In this document: one piece after another, positions 1 through 8,606 of the stretch
Layout: every line of letters begins with the position of its first letter
Position numbering within the stretch: position 1 is the first letter of the stretch
Program-made: the position numbers and the translations under genes
The notes under the pieces: model-generated
The model's database searches: none
The model's input: the letters and a program-made list of their open reading frames with translations, nothing else
What the model was told of the DNA's origin: nothing
From: Natronoarchaeum rubrum
GTDB taxonomy: Archaea; Halobacteriota; Halobacteria; Halobacteriales; Natronoarchaeaceae
Direction of reading: 5' to 3'
Length of the DNA stretch: 64,000 nucleotides
Assembly: GCF_024494695.1 (NCBI RefSeq)
Contig: NZ_JANHDP010000004.1
Coordinates: forward strand, 310,001-374,000

Positions 1-820
1 GCTGCCGAGCGGCGACGAGATGCCGATGATCGGTTACGGAACGTGGGATATCGGGGGCGAAACCGTCCAGGAGGGCGTCCGTGCGGCGCTGGACGCCGGA
101 TACACCCACGTCGACACGGCCGAGGGGTATATGAACGAGGCGGAGATCGGCGAGGTGCTCGCGGAGTACGACCGCGACGACGTCTTCCTCACCTCGAAGG
201 TACTCCCGAAGAATCTCGAATACGAGTCGGTGCGCCGCTCCTGCGAGGAGTCCCTCGAAAAACTGGGCACCGACTATCTCGATCTGTACCTGATCCACTG
301 GCCCAATCCCGCGGTGTCGCTCCGCGAGACGCTGGACGCGATGGCCCAACTCCACGAGGAGGGCAAAGTCAGGAACGTCGGCGTCTCCAACTTCAGCCCC
401 TACCAGCTCGGCGCCGCGAACCACGTCTCGGACGTACCGATCGCCGTCAACCAGATCGAGTACCATCCCTACCTCCAGCGCCCCGACTGGATCGAGACGG
501 CCCGCGAGTCCGATACCGTGGTCGAGGCCGCGGCGCCGCTGGCCCGGACCGAGGTGCTCGGCGACGACACCGTCCAGGAACTGGCCGACGAGTACGACAG
601 GACGCCCGCCCAGATCGTGCTCCGGTGGGCGATCGAGAACGACGTCGTCGCCATCCCCAAGTCGAGTTCGCCCGAGCACGTCCGCGACAACTTCGAGCTG
701 TTCGACTGGTCGCTCGACGACACCGACCGGGAGCGGCTCGACGACCTCGACCGGGACCACGCGGTGTACGACTCGCGCAAGAAGGACTGGACGCGGGACG
801 TCTACGGCATCTCGAAGTAA
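1..820 (+). CDS. Aldo/keto reductase, 5' end outside window
   Basis: NAD(P)H-dependent reductase of the AKR superfamily acting on aldehydes or ketones; the substrate cannot be told. Reading in frame from base 2 gives LPSGDEMPMIGYGTWD, the usual AKR N-terminus, so the gene starts before the window and the ATG at 20 is internal. Counting from that ATG, the catalytic tetrad is D32, Y37, K60 and H93 (in HVDTAEGY, TSKV and LIHWP). The C-terminal IPKSSSPEHVRDN segment is the cofactor-phosphate loop. A second, unrelated AKR lies at 33788-34759. Confidence 0.9.
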   Translation, partial: LPSGDEMPMIGYGTWDIGGETVQEGVRAALDAGYTHVDTAEGYMNEAEIGEVLAEYDRDDVFLTSKVLPKNLEYESVRRSCEESLEKLGTDYLDLYLIHWPNPAVSLRETLDAMAQLHEEGKVRNVGVSNFSPYQLGAANHVSDVPIAVNQIEYHPYLQRPDWIETARESDTVVEAAAPLARTEVLGDDTVQELADEYDRTPAQIVLRWAIENDVVAIPKSSSPEHVRDNFELFDWSLDDTDRERLDDLDRDHAVYDSRKKDWTRDVYGISK

Positions 821-858
821 CCGACCGCGACGCCGGAAAAAAGCCGACGGAACTTGTC

Positions 859-1008
859 CTACTCGATCCGCACGAGCCGATCACTCCAGCACTCGGCGCA
901 GGATTCGTCGTTGGAGCTGTAGGTACAGCCGCAGACGGTACATCGGAAGAGGCCGCCGCGGTCGTCGCGACGGACGAACTTGTCGAGATAGCGCTTCAAC
1001 GTTGACAT
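859..1008 (-). CDS. Small zinc-ribbon-like protein (49 aa)
   Basis: A 49-residue protein with four cysteines in CTVCGCTY and CAECW, arranged as a small zinc ribbon; its basic N-terminus (STLKRYLDKFVRR) could contact nucleic acid. The function is unknown, but tiny zinc-finger proteins are abundant in haloarchaea. The ATG at 1008 was chosen over the longer frame because the frame upstream is Arg-rich and shadow-like. A TATA-like GCTTATG (minus strand) lies near 1060 and a 16-bp palindrome sits just upstream at 1019-1034. Confidence 0.6.
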   Translation of the reverse strand: MSTLKRYLDKFVRRDDRGGLFRCTVCGCTYSSNDESCAECWSDRLVRIE

Positions 1009-1018
1009 GACTCGCTGT

Positions 1019-1034
1019 GTAGCGTGAACGCTAC
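1019..1034. promoter_or_regulatory. 16-bp palindrome upstream of small zinc protein
   Basis: GTAGCGT-GA-ACGCTAC is an inverted repeat with 7-bp arms, 11 bases upstream of the zinc-ribbon start codon. It could be an operator or a leader hairpin. I know no regulator for it. Confidence 0.3.
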
Positions 1035-1172
1035 GTGCGATGCGGTACACCACGTGGGCATAAGCTTCCGGGTACTGGTAGCGGGAAAAACACGTCACAC
1101 GTCGAACCGATCGGATAGCCGGCAGTCGCGATACCTGCCGACCCGCCTCGGATCCGGTCACCGGACGGAGAG

Positions 1173-1766
1173 CTACAGGTCCCGCTGGCGCCCCTTCGGC
1201 ACCATCGAGCGCAGCGTGCCGTGAGTGAACAGGCCGACGCCGATCGGCTCGACGCCGCCGGCGATCTCGTGAGCGGCGATCAGGTAGCCCCAGTCGCCGT
1301 CCCAGTCCGGTTCGAGGTCCTCGCCTGCCGCGAACGCCCTGGCCTGCGCGGCGTCGAGTTCGATGACGTTCGTCGACGCGTCGCGCCCGAACCGCTGGAC
1401 GGCGTCGGTCGTCGGCTTCCAGTGCTCCTGGCGCGTGCGCAAGAACTTCATCCCGATCGCCTCGACCTCGATCGGCGAGACGACCTCGCCCGCGAGCGCC
1501 CAGATCTTGCCGGCGCCTTTCTCCCAGAACGTGTACTCCGCGAACGTCTCCGGTTGGATGCCGAAGCGCGTCTCCCACCAGTCGAGCACTTCCTCGCGAG
1601 TCGCCCGCCCCTCGACCTCGCGCTCGGCATCGGTCGCCGGCAGTCGGGCGAAGCGACGGCCGACGTTCTGGCGGAGGTCGTCGCCGCCGGACGCCGTTGC
1701 CTCGTCCTCGCCGCCCGACGCCGCTGCGTCACCGGCGTCGTCAGCGCCCGCGCCGTCGTCGCTCAC
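1173..1766 (-). CDS. PUA-like protein partnered with RNA methyltransferase
   Basis: A 197-aa haloarchaeal protein whose first ~40 residues are a low-complexity acidic Ala/Gly/Asp linker, followed by a compact domain (WWETRFGIQPETFAEYTFWEKGAGKIWAL onward). In RsmF-type enzymes a PUA-like RNA-binding domain follows the methyltransferase; here it appears to be a separate gene. The GTG start at 1766 overlaps the stop of the upstream methyltransferase gene as GTGA, implying translational coupling. I infer a role in RNA binding for the methyltransferase from that arrangement, not from a motif match. Confidence 0.65.
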   Translation of the reverse strand: MSDDGAGADDAGDAAASGGEDEATASGGDDLRQNVGRRFARLPATDAEREVEGRATREEVLDWWETRFGIQPETFAEYTFWEKGAGKIWALAGEVVSPIEVEAIGMKFLRTRQEHWKPTTDAVQRFGRDASTNVIELDAAQARAFAAGEDLEPDWDGDWGYLIAAHEIAGGVEPIGVGLFTHGTLRSMVPKGRQRDL

Positions 1767-2701
1767 GTCCCCACCTCCAGGGTCGCGCAGAAGAACCCGC
1801 CAGTATCGTTGTGGTGGGGGTAGATCCGGGCGGCCTTCTGGACGCTCGGGTCGTAGGACTCGCCTTCCCATTCGGTGATTCCAGGGGCGTGGTCCATCGG
1901 TACGTCCTGCTCGACGACGCGACAGTCCTCGACGTCGAGCACGTGATCGAGCACGGCCTCGTTCTCCTCGGGCGCGAACGTACACGTCGAGTAGACGACG
2001 CGCCCGCCGGGTTTCGTCGCCTGGATCGCTCGCGTCAGGATGCCTTTCTGGACGCCCGCGACGCTGGAGACGTGATCCAGCGACCACTCGTCTAACACGT
2101 CGGGGTTCTTCCGGATGGTGCCCTCACAGGTGCAGGGCGCGTCGACGAGAGCGCGGTCGAACGCGTCGAACGCGCCGGACTCCTCGCGTGCCCTGCTGCC
2201 GTCGAACGGCTTCAGCGAGAAGTTCCGGGCGTCCTGGTTGGTGACGGCGGCGTTCGTGACGCCCAGCCGTTCGGCGTTGAATCGCAGCGCCGACAGCCGT
2301 CCGAGGTTGTTGTCGTTGGCGACCACGAGTCCGCGGTCGTCCATCAGCGCGGCGAGCTGGGTCGACTTGCTGCCCGGCGCCGCGGCGGCGTCCCAGACGC
2401 GCTCGCCCGGCTGCGGGTCGAGTACGACCGGCGGGAGCGACGACACCTCCTCCTGACCGTGGATCCAGCCGTGCATCGACGGCCAGGTCGTCCCGGGGCT
2501 ATCGGTGTCCAGCGTGAGCACGCGCTCGTTCCAGTCCGCGGGCTCGTAGCCGACGCCGGCCTCGTCGAAGGCGGCCTGCACCCGGTCGACGTCGGCCTTG
2601 ATCGTGTTGACCCGCACCGCCGACGACAGCGGCCGCTCGCAGGCGTCGAGAAACGCCTCGAAGTCGTCGATCAGCGGTCGGTACCGCTCCAATGGTTCCA
2701 T
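1763..2701 (-). CDS. RsmB/NOP-family RNA (cytosine-5) methyltransferase
   Basis: SAM-dependent m5C methyltransferase of the NOL1/NOP2/Sun family, modifying tRNA or rRNA in the cytoplasm. Visible motifs are the SAM site DAAAAPGSKSTQ, the motif IV catalytic region DAPCTCEGTIRKNPD and the motif VI Cys in VYSTCTFAPEENE. The 312-aa length fits an enzyme without a C-terminal PUA domain, which seems to be supplied by the next gene (GTGA overlap). It is divergent from the PAC2 gene across 119 bp. Whether it is Trm4-like or acts on rRNA cannot be told here. Confidence 0.88.
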   Translation of the reverse strand: MEPLERYRPLIDDFEAFLDACERPLSSAVRVNTIKADVDRVQAAFDEAGVGYEPADWNERVLTLDTDSPGTTWPSMHGWIHGQEEVSSLPPVVLDPQPGERVWDAAAAPGSKSTQLAALMDDRGLVVANDNNLGRLSALRFNAERLGVTNAAVTNQDARNFSLKPFDGSRAREESGAFDAFDRALVDAPCTCEGTIRKNPDVLDEWSLDHVSSVAGVQKGILTRAIQATKPGGRVVYSTCTFAPEENEAVLDHVLDVEDCRVVEQDVPMDHAPGITEWEGESYDPSVQKAARIYPHHNDTGGFFCATLEVGT

Positions 2702-2820
2702 TGGCGCCGGCTTCGCGCGGCGGCCGCTTGGGGGTTTCGGAGCGGAGCGGCCGCCCGGGCCGCCGCCAGCCCGCCGCAGGCGCCGCGGCGCTTAAGCGGA
2801 ATGGCGTGCAAGCAGATAAC

Positions 2821-3564
2821 ATGGCACGTATCGAGCGCCGCGCCGACGTGGACTTCGAGGAGCCGACGCTGGTCGAGGGGCTGCCGGGTCTGGGGCTGGT
2901 CGGGAAGCTCGCGACCGACCACCTCGTCGAGACGTTCGACATGACCTACTACGCGAGCGTCCACTGCGCTGGCCTGCCGGGCGTCGGCGTCTACCGGGAG
3001 GGCGATCGGATCGTCCGACCGGCAGTGCGGCTGTACGCCGACGCTAAGCGGAACCTCGTTGCGCTCCAGAGCGACGTGCCGGTGTCGGCGTCTGCAGCGC
3101 CGGGCTTCGCCGAGTGCGTCACCGATTGGATCGACGCCGAAGACGCGTTGCCGGTGTACTTCAGCGGCTATCCCGGCCAGAGCGAGACCGACGAGCCGCC
3201 GGTGTTCGGCGTCGCCACGACCGACGCCGCGGCCGATCGGCTGGCGAATCTCGACGTCGCGGCGCCGAGCGAGAACGGCGCCGTCGCCGGGCCGACCGGG
3301 GCGCTGCTCGAACGTGCCGCAGAGACGGGCGTCGACGGCATCGGACTGATCGTCGAGAGCGACCCGCAGTTCCCGGACCCGGAGGCCGCCGCGGCCCTGA
3401 TCGAGCGCGGGATCGGCCCGCTCGCCGACATCGACGCCGACGTCTCGGAGCTGCGCGACCGCGCCGAGGAGATCCGCGCGCAAAAGGAACAGCTCGCCCG
3501 CCGGATGCAGCAGGCCGCCACCGACGAGAGTTCCCAAGCCCAGCCGATCCGGATGTTCCAGTAA
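2821..3564 (+). CDS. PAC2 / proteasome assembly chaperone family protein
   Basis: A 247-aa member of the PAC2 (DUF75) family, which in eukaryotes helps assemble proteasome alpha rings; the archaeal role is less certain. The family signature is near the N-terminus (EPTLVEGLPGLGLVGKLATDHL). A charged helical tail (residues ~205-235, RDRAEEIRAQKEQLARRMQQ) probably forms a coiled coil. The ATG at 2821 follows a CTTAAG TATA-like element by about 27 bases, suggesting a leaderless mRNA. Confidence 0.85.
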   Translation: MARIERRADVDFEEPTLVEGLPGLGLVGKLATDHLVETFDMTYYASVHCAGLPGVGVYREGDRIVRPAVRLYADAKRNLVALQSDVPVSASAAPGFAECVTDWIDAEDALPVYFSGYPGQSETDEPPVFGVATTDAAADRLANLDVAAPSENGAVAGPTGALLERAAETGVDGIGLIVESDPQFPDPEAAAALIERGIGPLADIDADVSELRDRAEEIRAQKEQLARRMQQAATDESSQAQPIRMFQ

Positions 3565-3668
3565 CGCGGCGAGCGCAGACGACGGCGCCGGCCGCGCCCG
3601 CGGCGATGACGGCACCGAGCGCGTCCGCAACCACCAAAATTATCCCCGCCCGCCGCGCCCGTAGGGGT

Positions 3669-4790
3669 ATGACGGAGTTCGCACGGCGCGTCGAAGGCGT
3701 GTCGATCAGCGGCATCCGAGAGGTGTTCGAGGCCGCGGGCGAGGACGCGATCAATCTCGGGCTGGGCCAGCCCGACTTCCCGGCGCCGGCCCACGCCCGC
3801 GAGGCCGCCACCGAGGCGATCGCCGAGGGGCTGGCCGACGGCTACACCGGAAACAAGGGGATCGAGAGCCTGCGCGAGGCGATCGCCGAGAAGTACGCCC
3901 GCGATCAGGGCGTCGAGGTCGACCCGGGCGACGTGATCGCCACCGCGGGCGGCAGCGAGGCGCTGCACCTCGCGATCGAGGCGCACGTCGATCCCGGCGA
4001 GGAAGTGATCTTCCCCGATCCCGGCTTCGTCTCCTACGACGCGCTCACCCGGCTGGCCGACGGCGTCCCGAAGCCGGTCGAACTGCGCGAGGATCTGACG
4101 CTCGATCCCGCAACCGTCGAGGAGGCGATCACCGACGACACCGCGGCGTTCGTCGTCAACAGCCCGTCGAACCCGACCGGCGCGGTCGCCGGCGAGGACG
4201 ATATTCGGGAGTTCGCCCGGATCGCCGACGAGCACGACGTCGTCTGCATCTCCGACGAGGTGTACGAGCGCATCGTGTTCGACGGCGCGCACCACTCGCC
4301 GATGGAGTTCGCCGAGACCGACTCGGTGGTCACGGTCGGCGCCTGCTCGAAAACCTACTCGATGACCGGCTGGCGGCTGGGCTGGGTGCAGGCCTCGAAC
4401 CGCCGGATCGAGCGGATGCTTCGCGTCCATCAGTACATGCAGGCCTGCGCGAGCGCGCCGGCGCAGTTCGCCGCCGAGGCGGCGCTGACCGGCCCGCAGG
4501 ATCGGGTCGACGAGATGGTGGCCGCCTTCGAGGAGCGCCGCGACGTGCTGCTCGACGGGCTCGAAGACGCCGGGCTGGAGGTACCGACGCCGACGGGTGC
4601 GTTCTACGCGATGCCGAAGGTGCCCGAGGGGTGGGTCGACGAAGTGATCGACAGCGGCGTCGTCGTCGTGCCGGGCGACGCCTTCGGCGTCCGCGGCGAG
4701 GGGTACGCCCGGATCTCCTACGCGACCGGAATGGAGGAACTGAAGGAGGCCATCGAGATCATGCAGGACGTGACCCGTCGAATCGACTGA
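3669..4790 (+). CDS. Class I/II pyridoxal-phosphate aminotransferase
   Basis: A 373-aa fold-type I aminotransferase, probably acting on aspartate, alanine or aromatic amino acids. The Schiff-base lysine is K228 in VGACSKTYSMTGWRLGW, with NSPSNPTGA around 164-172 and SDEVYE around 195-200 contacting PLP. The ATG at 3669 lies ~30 bases after AAAATTATCC, a good TATA box, suggesting a leaderless transcript. It follows the PAC2 gene by 104 bp and has its own promoter. Substrate specificity cannot be read from sequence alone. Confidence 0.92.
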   Translation: MTEFARRVEGVSISGIREVFEAAGEDAINLGLGQPDFPAPAHAREAATEAIAEGLADGYTGNKGIESLREAIAEKYARDQGVEVDPGDVIATAGGSEALHLAIEAHVDPGEEVIFPDPGFVSYDALTRLADGVPKPVELREDLTLDPATVEEAITDDTAAFVVNSPSNPTGAVAGEDDIREFARIADEHDVVCISDEVYERIVFDGAHHSPMEFAETDSVVTVGACSKTYSMTGWRLGWVQASNRRIERMLRVHQYMQACASAPAQFAAEAALTGPQDRVDEMVAAFEERRDVLLDGLEDAGLEVPTPTGAFYAMPKVPEGWVDEVIDSGVVVVPGDAFGVRGEGYARISYATGMEELKEAIEIMQDVTRRID

Positions 4791-4826
4791 GCGGATGCCG
4801 CGGTCCGGTCCGGCGGGATCGGCGCA

Positions 4827-5282
4827 TCACCCGTCCTCGGGCGGCAGCCGGACGACCGAGAGCCAGAACTCCTGAAACGTCCGGACGACCTCGATGAACT
4901 CCTCGGGATCGACGGGTTTCGTGAGGAACGCGTTCGCCTTGAGTTCGTACGACTGGACGATGTCCTCCTGCGCTTCCGAACTCGTCAGCACGACGACCGG
5001 GAGCGCTTCGAGGGCGGGGTCGTCGCGGATCTCGTCGAGCACCTCGTCGCCGTCCTTGCGCGGGAGGTTGAGATCGAGCAGCACGATGTCGGGGCGGGGC
5101 GCGTCGGCGTACTCGCCGCGCTGGCGGAGAAACTCCAGGGCGTCGACGCCGTCGTTGACGACGTGAAGCGTGTTCTTGATCTGTCCCTCTCTGAACGCCT
5201 CCTCGGTGAGGCGCACGTCGCCGGGGTTGTCCTCGACGAGCAGGATATCCGCGGTGTCGGCGGGACTGTCCGGGTAGCTCAC
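4827..5282 (-). CDS. Stand-alone response regulator (receiver only)
   Basis: A 151-aa receiver-only response regulator. The acidic pocket is E17/D18, the phospho-acceptor is D70 in LLDLNLP, the switch residue is T100 and the conserved lysine is K122 in TKP. N18-type features (LLVEDNPGDVRLTEEAF) resemble the Rcp1/phytochrome-partner subgroup common in haloarchaea, which often serve hybrid PAS kinases. No output domain is present and no kinase lies next to it; the two PAS kinases near 21-26 kb are possible partners by inference only. Confidence 0.93.
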   Translation of the reverse strand: MSYPDSPADTADILLVEDNPGDVRLTEEAFREGQIKNTLHVVNDGVDALEFLRQRGEYADAPRPDIVLLDLNLPRKDGDEVLDEIRDDPALEALPVVVLTSSEAQEDIVQSYELKANAFLTKPVDPEEFIEVVRTFQEFWLSVVRLPPEDG

Positions 5283-5406
5283 TACGTGGCACTGACGACG
5301 GGAGAGATCATAAACGTCGAGCGCCGGCGCAGGCTCAGCCGACGCTCGCCGGCCCGACGTCGCTCGCCACCCGGACCATTATGCGCTGACAGGTGTAGCG
5401 GTACGT

Positions 5407-6258
5407 ATGAGCATCGCACGGCACGACGACGGCCCGCGAGCGGCGCTCGCGGCGCTGGGCTCGCAGATACATCCGGTCTTCATGCTGCCGCCGATCGCCG
5501 CGTCGCTGTTCGGCGCGGTCCTCGCCGGGCGGTTCGACCCGCTGCCGGGGACGCTCCACGCCGTCGCCATCTTCGCGGCCGTCTACACGGCGCACGTCAA
5601 GGACGGCTACGTCGACTTCTACGGCCGCGGCGAGGACGACGACCACCCGCTGACCGCGGCGGGCTGTCGGTACGCCCTCGCGGGGTCGTCGGCGACGTTT
5701 TTCGCCTGCGTCGTCGCGCTGTGGCTCGTCGTCGACGCCGGCGCCGCGCTGGTGACGCTGCCGTGCTGGCTCATCGCGTACCACCACGCGCCCCAACTCG
5801 ACACGAACCCCGTCACGGCCACCTCCGGCTATCCGGCCGGCGTCGCGCTGGCGATCCTCGGCGGCTACTACGCGCAGGTCGGCGCGCTCGCCGCGCGTCC
5901 GGTCGCGTTCGCGATCGTCTTTCTCGCCCTGCTTTCGGGCGTGAAGGTGATCGACGACGCGCAGGACTACGACTACGACCGGTCGATCCGGAAGCGAACC
6001 GTCGCCGTGGCGGTCGGGCCGGACCGGGCGTGGTCGGTCGCGTACGCGCTGATGCTGTCGGCGCTGGCGCTCGTCGTCGGACTGGCCGTCGCCGGCCCGT
6101 TTCCGACCGGCAGCGCGCTCGCCGCGCTCGCGTTCGCCGCGGTCGCCGCGATCGCGCGCCGGGCCGACCCCGAGATCGCGACGATGCTGTTGATCCGCGG
6201 CAGCTACGTGTTCCTGGCGGTGCTCGTGGCCGCGGTCTGGTGGCAGCCGCTGGGATGA
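5407..6258 (+). CDS. UbiA-like membrane prenyltransferase
   Basis: A 283-aa polytopic membrane protein of the UbiA superfamily, which prenylates aromatic or lipid acceptors. The second Asp-rich motif is clear (KVIDDAQDYDYDRSIRKRT). The first is divergent, DGYVDFYGRGEDDDHPL instead of the canonical NDxxDxxxD. About eight hydrophobic segments are visible. ATG at 5407 follows a CCATTATGCG TATA-like element by ~27 bases. The acceptor is unknown; the PAP2 phosphatase downstream may act on prenyl or lipid phosphates, but the genes are 217 bp apart. Confidence 0.75.
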   Translation: MSIARHDDGPRAALAALGSQIHPVFMLPPIAASLFGAVLAGRFDPLPGTLHAVAIFAAVYTAHVKDGYVDFYGRGEDDDHPLTAAGCRYALAGSSATFFACVVALWLVVDAGAALVTLPCWLIAYHHAPQLDTNPVTATSGYPAGVALAILGGYYAQVGALAARPVAFAIVFLALLSGVKVIDDAQDYDYDRSIRKRTVAVAVGPDRAWSVAYALMLSALALVVGLAVAGPFPTGSALAALAFAAVAAIARRADPEIATMLLIRGSYVFLAVLVAAVWWQPLG

Positions 6259-6331
6259 TCGCGCTCGACGACTCGCGGACGGCGGTCACTAACCGGGGGC
6301 GGTGGTTTCGTTCGATCGCCGCAGTCCGATG

Positions 6332-6364
6332 TTATTATACGTCAGCCAGAGAACATCCTGACGT
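6332..6364. promoter_or_regulatory. TATA element with inverted repeat upstream of PAP2
   Basis: TTATTATA (6332-6339) is a candidate TATA box, followed by ACGTCAG (6339-6345) and CTGACGT (6358-6364), perfect 7-bp inverted arms with a 12-base spacer. Its position downstream of TATA would suit a repressor site, or a leader hairpin. Confidence 0.3.
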
Positions 6365-6475
6365 GATCCGGCGAGCCAGGGACGCGCTCGCAGTCTGTGA
6401 GCACGCCGCCGTCTGGTCCACGGCGAGACCGCGGCCCCACACCTCGCCGACAAGAACCCAAGGAGGAACCCAACG

Positions 6476-7330
6476 ATGGCACTACTGAACGCCCTGATCG
6501 TCACCGTGCTGGCCGTCGCAGGCGGTCTCGCGGTGACGGCCGCGCTCTGCATCGACGTCGAACAACTGCGCCGAACTGCCGGCAGTCTCGAACAAAGGCT
6601 CACCAACGTCGCGCCGTATCTGGCCGTGACGGCCGTGTTCTTCCTCGGCAAGCGCGCGACCCATGGCACCACCCTGGAAATATCGAAGTCGCTGGACTGG
6701 AACCTCACCGACGAAATCTACGCGATCGAGGGGCTGTTCGTCGCGCACCTGCAGGATTTCACGCCGAACGTGACCTACGATTTCTTCTCGGCCATGTACA
6801 TGTTCGGATTCCCGTTCCTGCTCGTCTTCCCCCTGCTGGCCTACTTCTTGTTGCCCTCCGGCCGATACCTCAAGGAGTTGCTGATGGCGTACCTGCTCAA
6901 CTACTTCATCGGGACGCTGTTTTACACGCTGTTCATCGTGAGGGGACCCAGAAACCGGGTGCCCGACGCCGTCGCGGAGCCGATGTACGAGCTGTACCCC
7001 CAGACGCAGGACCTGACGGCCGCCGTGTCGGCGAACACGAACGTGTTCCCGTCGCTACACACCTCGCTCGCGGTGGCCGCCGCGATCATCGCCTGGCGGT
7101 CCCGAGAGGAGTATCCGCGCTGGTTCAAAATATCGGCGTTCGTCGCGACCTGCATTGTGCTCTCGACGATGATTCTGGGCATCCACTGGCTGATCGACGT
7201 GATCGCGGGCCTCGTGCTCGCGGTCGTCAGCGTCTGGGGTGCGATCCGCATCGTCGACTGGGGCGAGAACAAGCGATCCGGGACGAACGACGCGATCTCC
7301 GGCGGTGCGCCTACCAGTACGGACGACTGA
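6476..7330 (+). CDS. PAP2-family membrane phosphatase
   Basis: A 284-aa integral membrane protein with the type 2 phosphatidic acid phosphatase signature. The three parts are RGPRNRVPD (basic motif), NVFPSLHTSLA (PSxH) and GIHWLIDVIAG (HxxxD). About six transmembrane segments are visible, with an N-terminal anchor. It likely dephosphorylates a lipid or prenyl diphosphate at the membrane face; inositol-phosphoceramide-synthase-like members look similar. The polar C-terminal tail after residue ~265 is probably disordered. Confidence 0.85.
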   Translation: MALLNALIVTVLAVAGGLAVTAALCIDVEQLRRTAGSLEQRLTNVAPYLAVTAVFFLGKRATHGTTLEISKSLDWNLTDEIYAIEGLFVAHLQDFTPNVTYDFFSAMYMFGFPFLLVFPLLAYFLLPSGRYLKELLMAYLLNYFIGTLFYTLFIVRGPRNRVPDAVAEPMYELYPQTQDLTAAVSANTNVFPSLHTSLAVAAAIIAWRSREEYPRWFKISAFVATCIVLSTMILGIHWLIDVIAGLVLAVVSVWGAIRIVDWGENKRSGTNDAISGGAPTSTDD

Positions 7331-7491
7331 GTAGCCCGCCGGAACCCGCCGGATTGCACCCCGGATCGCTCCCCGGATCGAGCAACCCCTGCATAATCGA
7401 CCGCTCGGCACCGGCGCCGAGGAGAAAGCATTTATCCGAATAGGGAGCAGTTTCCGACGATAGCTACGCAGCGACGCTCGACACCAGATTC

Positions 7492-7569
7492 ATGACGGAA
7501 CGAAGCGACACCAAACGGGCCATCGCGACCGCACCGCGGAGCGGCGTCTTCGCGGGGTGGCGGGCGTGA
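7492..7569 (+). CDS. Possible 25-residue upstream ORF
   Basis: ATG at 7492 opens a 25-codon frame (MTERSDTKRAIATAPRSGVFAGWRA) whose TGA overlaps the GTG at 7566 of the next gene as GTGA, the coupling seen between real genes here. A TATA-like CATTTATCC lies near 7429. It may be a leader peptide or simply chance; no family is recognised. Confidence 0.25.
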   Translation: MTERSDTKRAIATAPRSGVFAGWRA

Positions 7570-8552
7570 ACCGTCGCAAACTGCTCAAGCTGCTCGGCGG
7601 CGGCGTGGCGACCGTCGGCAGCGGCAAGGCGCTGTACAACACGCAGGTCGGCTACGGCGTCGTCACCGGAACGAACGTCCGCGAGCAGGATCTCAAACCG
7701 CTGCTCACCGAGTGGATGCGCGTCGACGACTACCGCGCCGAACTCGACGAGCACGCCGTCGAACTGTCGGGCGACACCGTCGCAGTGACCGACGGCGACG
7801 GCGTCGTCGCCGAGCGCTCGGTGACCGACACCGCACCCGAGGAAGCCGCAGAGATCGACGACGAGTACGGGCTTGCGGGCGGTCCCGTCGAGGAACTCGT
7901 CCGGACGGTTCCGGCGCTCCGGGCGGGCGATTTCGTCGTCGAGGGCGCCAAATTCGACGAGTTCTTCGAGCGGATCGCCGACGCCGATAGCCTCCCGTTC
8001 GCGACCGGAGCGACCCGGGACGGGTACGACTACGCCGACGCCGAGACCGTCGGCGCGTTCGTCGACGCCGACCCCGCCGATCCCGAGCGCGTCGTCACGG
8101 CGCTGCGGGCCGCGTTCCGCGAGCACAGCAGCTACGACAAGCCCCGGTACGTCGCGGGGTCGATCGAGGACAACGTCCTGTTCGGGACGGTCGACCTCCG
8201 GAAGCACTTCGAGTCCCCGGTCGGCTTCGGAGCGCTGGAGAGCGGCAAGGCGACGGGGTTGTTCTGCACCGAGCTGACGCGCCGCTCGACCGAGGCGCTC
8301 CACGCCGTCCCCGCTCACGAGGCGACCGCCCCGGTCGTCGCGATGTTCGTCAGCGACACCCGACACAAGCACGCCTACACCGGCGTCGCGAGCCTGCTGC
8401 GGGAAGACGGCGAGCTCGTGATGGCGATCACGTTCCTCGATTACATGCACTCGACGCTGTACGACGATCTAAAGTTGACCGGCGTGCTGGGCGACGGGCT
8501 GGACGCTTACAACTCCCGGCACCGGGCGACCGACGTCTACTGGCATCGGTAG
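7557..8552 (+). CDS. Haloarchaeal protein of unknown function, N-terminal RR anchor
   Basis: I do not recognise this ~331-aa protein. It opens with NRRKLLKLLGGGVATVGSG, a basic Arg-Arg start followed by a short hydrophobic stretch, which resembles a Tat signal or membrane anchor but lacks a clear cleavage motif. The rest is acidic and globular. Both GTG codons at 7557 and 7566 could start it; GTG 7566 overlaps the stop of a 25-codon upstream ORF. No known catalytic motif is visible. Confidence 0.6.
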   Translation: MAGVNRRKLLKLLGGGVATVGSGKALYNTQVGYGVVTGTNVREQDLKPLLTEWMRVDDYRAELDEHAVELSGDTVAVTDGDGVVAERSVTDTAPEEAAEIDDEYGLAGGPVEELVRTVPALRAGDFVVEGAKFDEFFERIADADSLPFATGATRDGYDYADAETVGAFVDADPADPERVVTALRAAFREHSSYDKPRYVAGSIEDNVLFGTVDLRKHFESPVGFGALESGKATGLFCTELTRRSTEALHAVPAHEATAPVVAMFVSDTRHKHAYTGVASLLREDGELVMAITFLDYMHSTLYDDLKLTGVLGDGLDAYNSRHRATDVYWHR

Positions 8553-8606
8553 GGACGCCGGAGACGCCCCGTCTCCGAATCGCTACGGGGTTCGATGGTC
8601 GGAAAG

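Noticed and set aside
43..1005. Long Arg/Gly/Pro-rich open frame overlapping the first aldo/keto reductase
   Set aside because: Low-complexity Arg-rich translation typical of GC-rich alternative frames; the AKR frame has the conserved motifs.
2671..3630. Long minus-strand frame opposite the PAC2 gene
   Set aside because: It is a shadow of a well-supported gene and contains no recognisable domain.
3168..4430. 420-codon minus-strand frame opposite the aminotransferase
   Set aside because: Antisense shadow; the composition follows codon positions of the real plus-strand gene.
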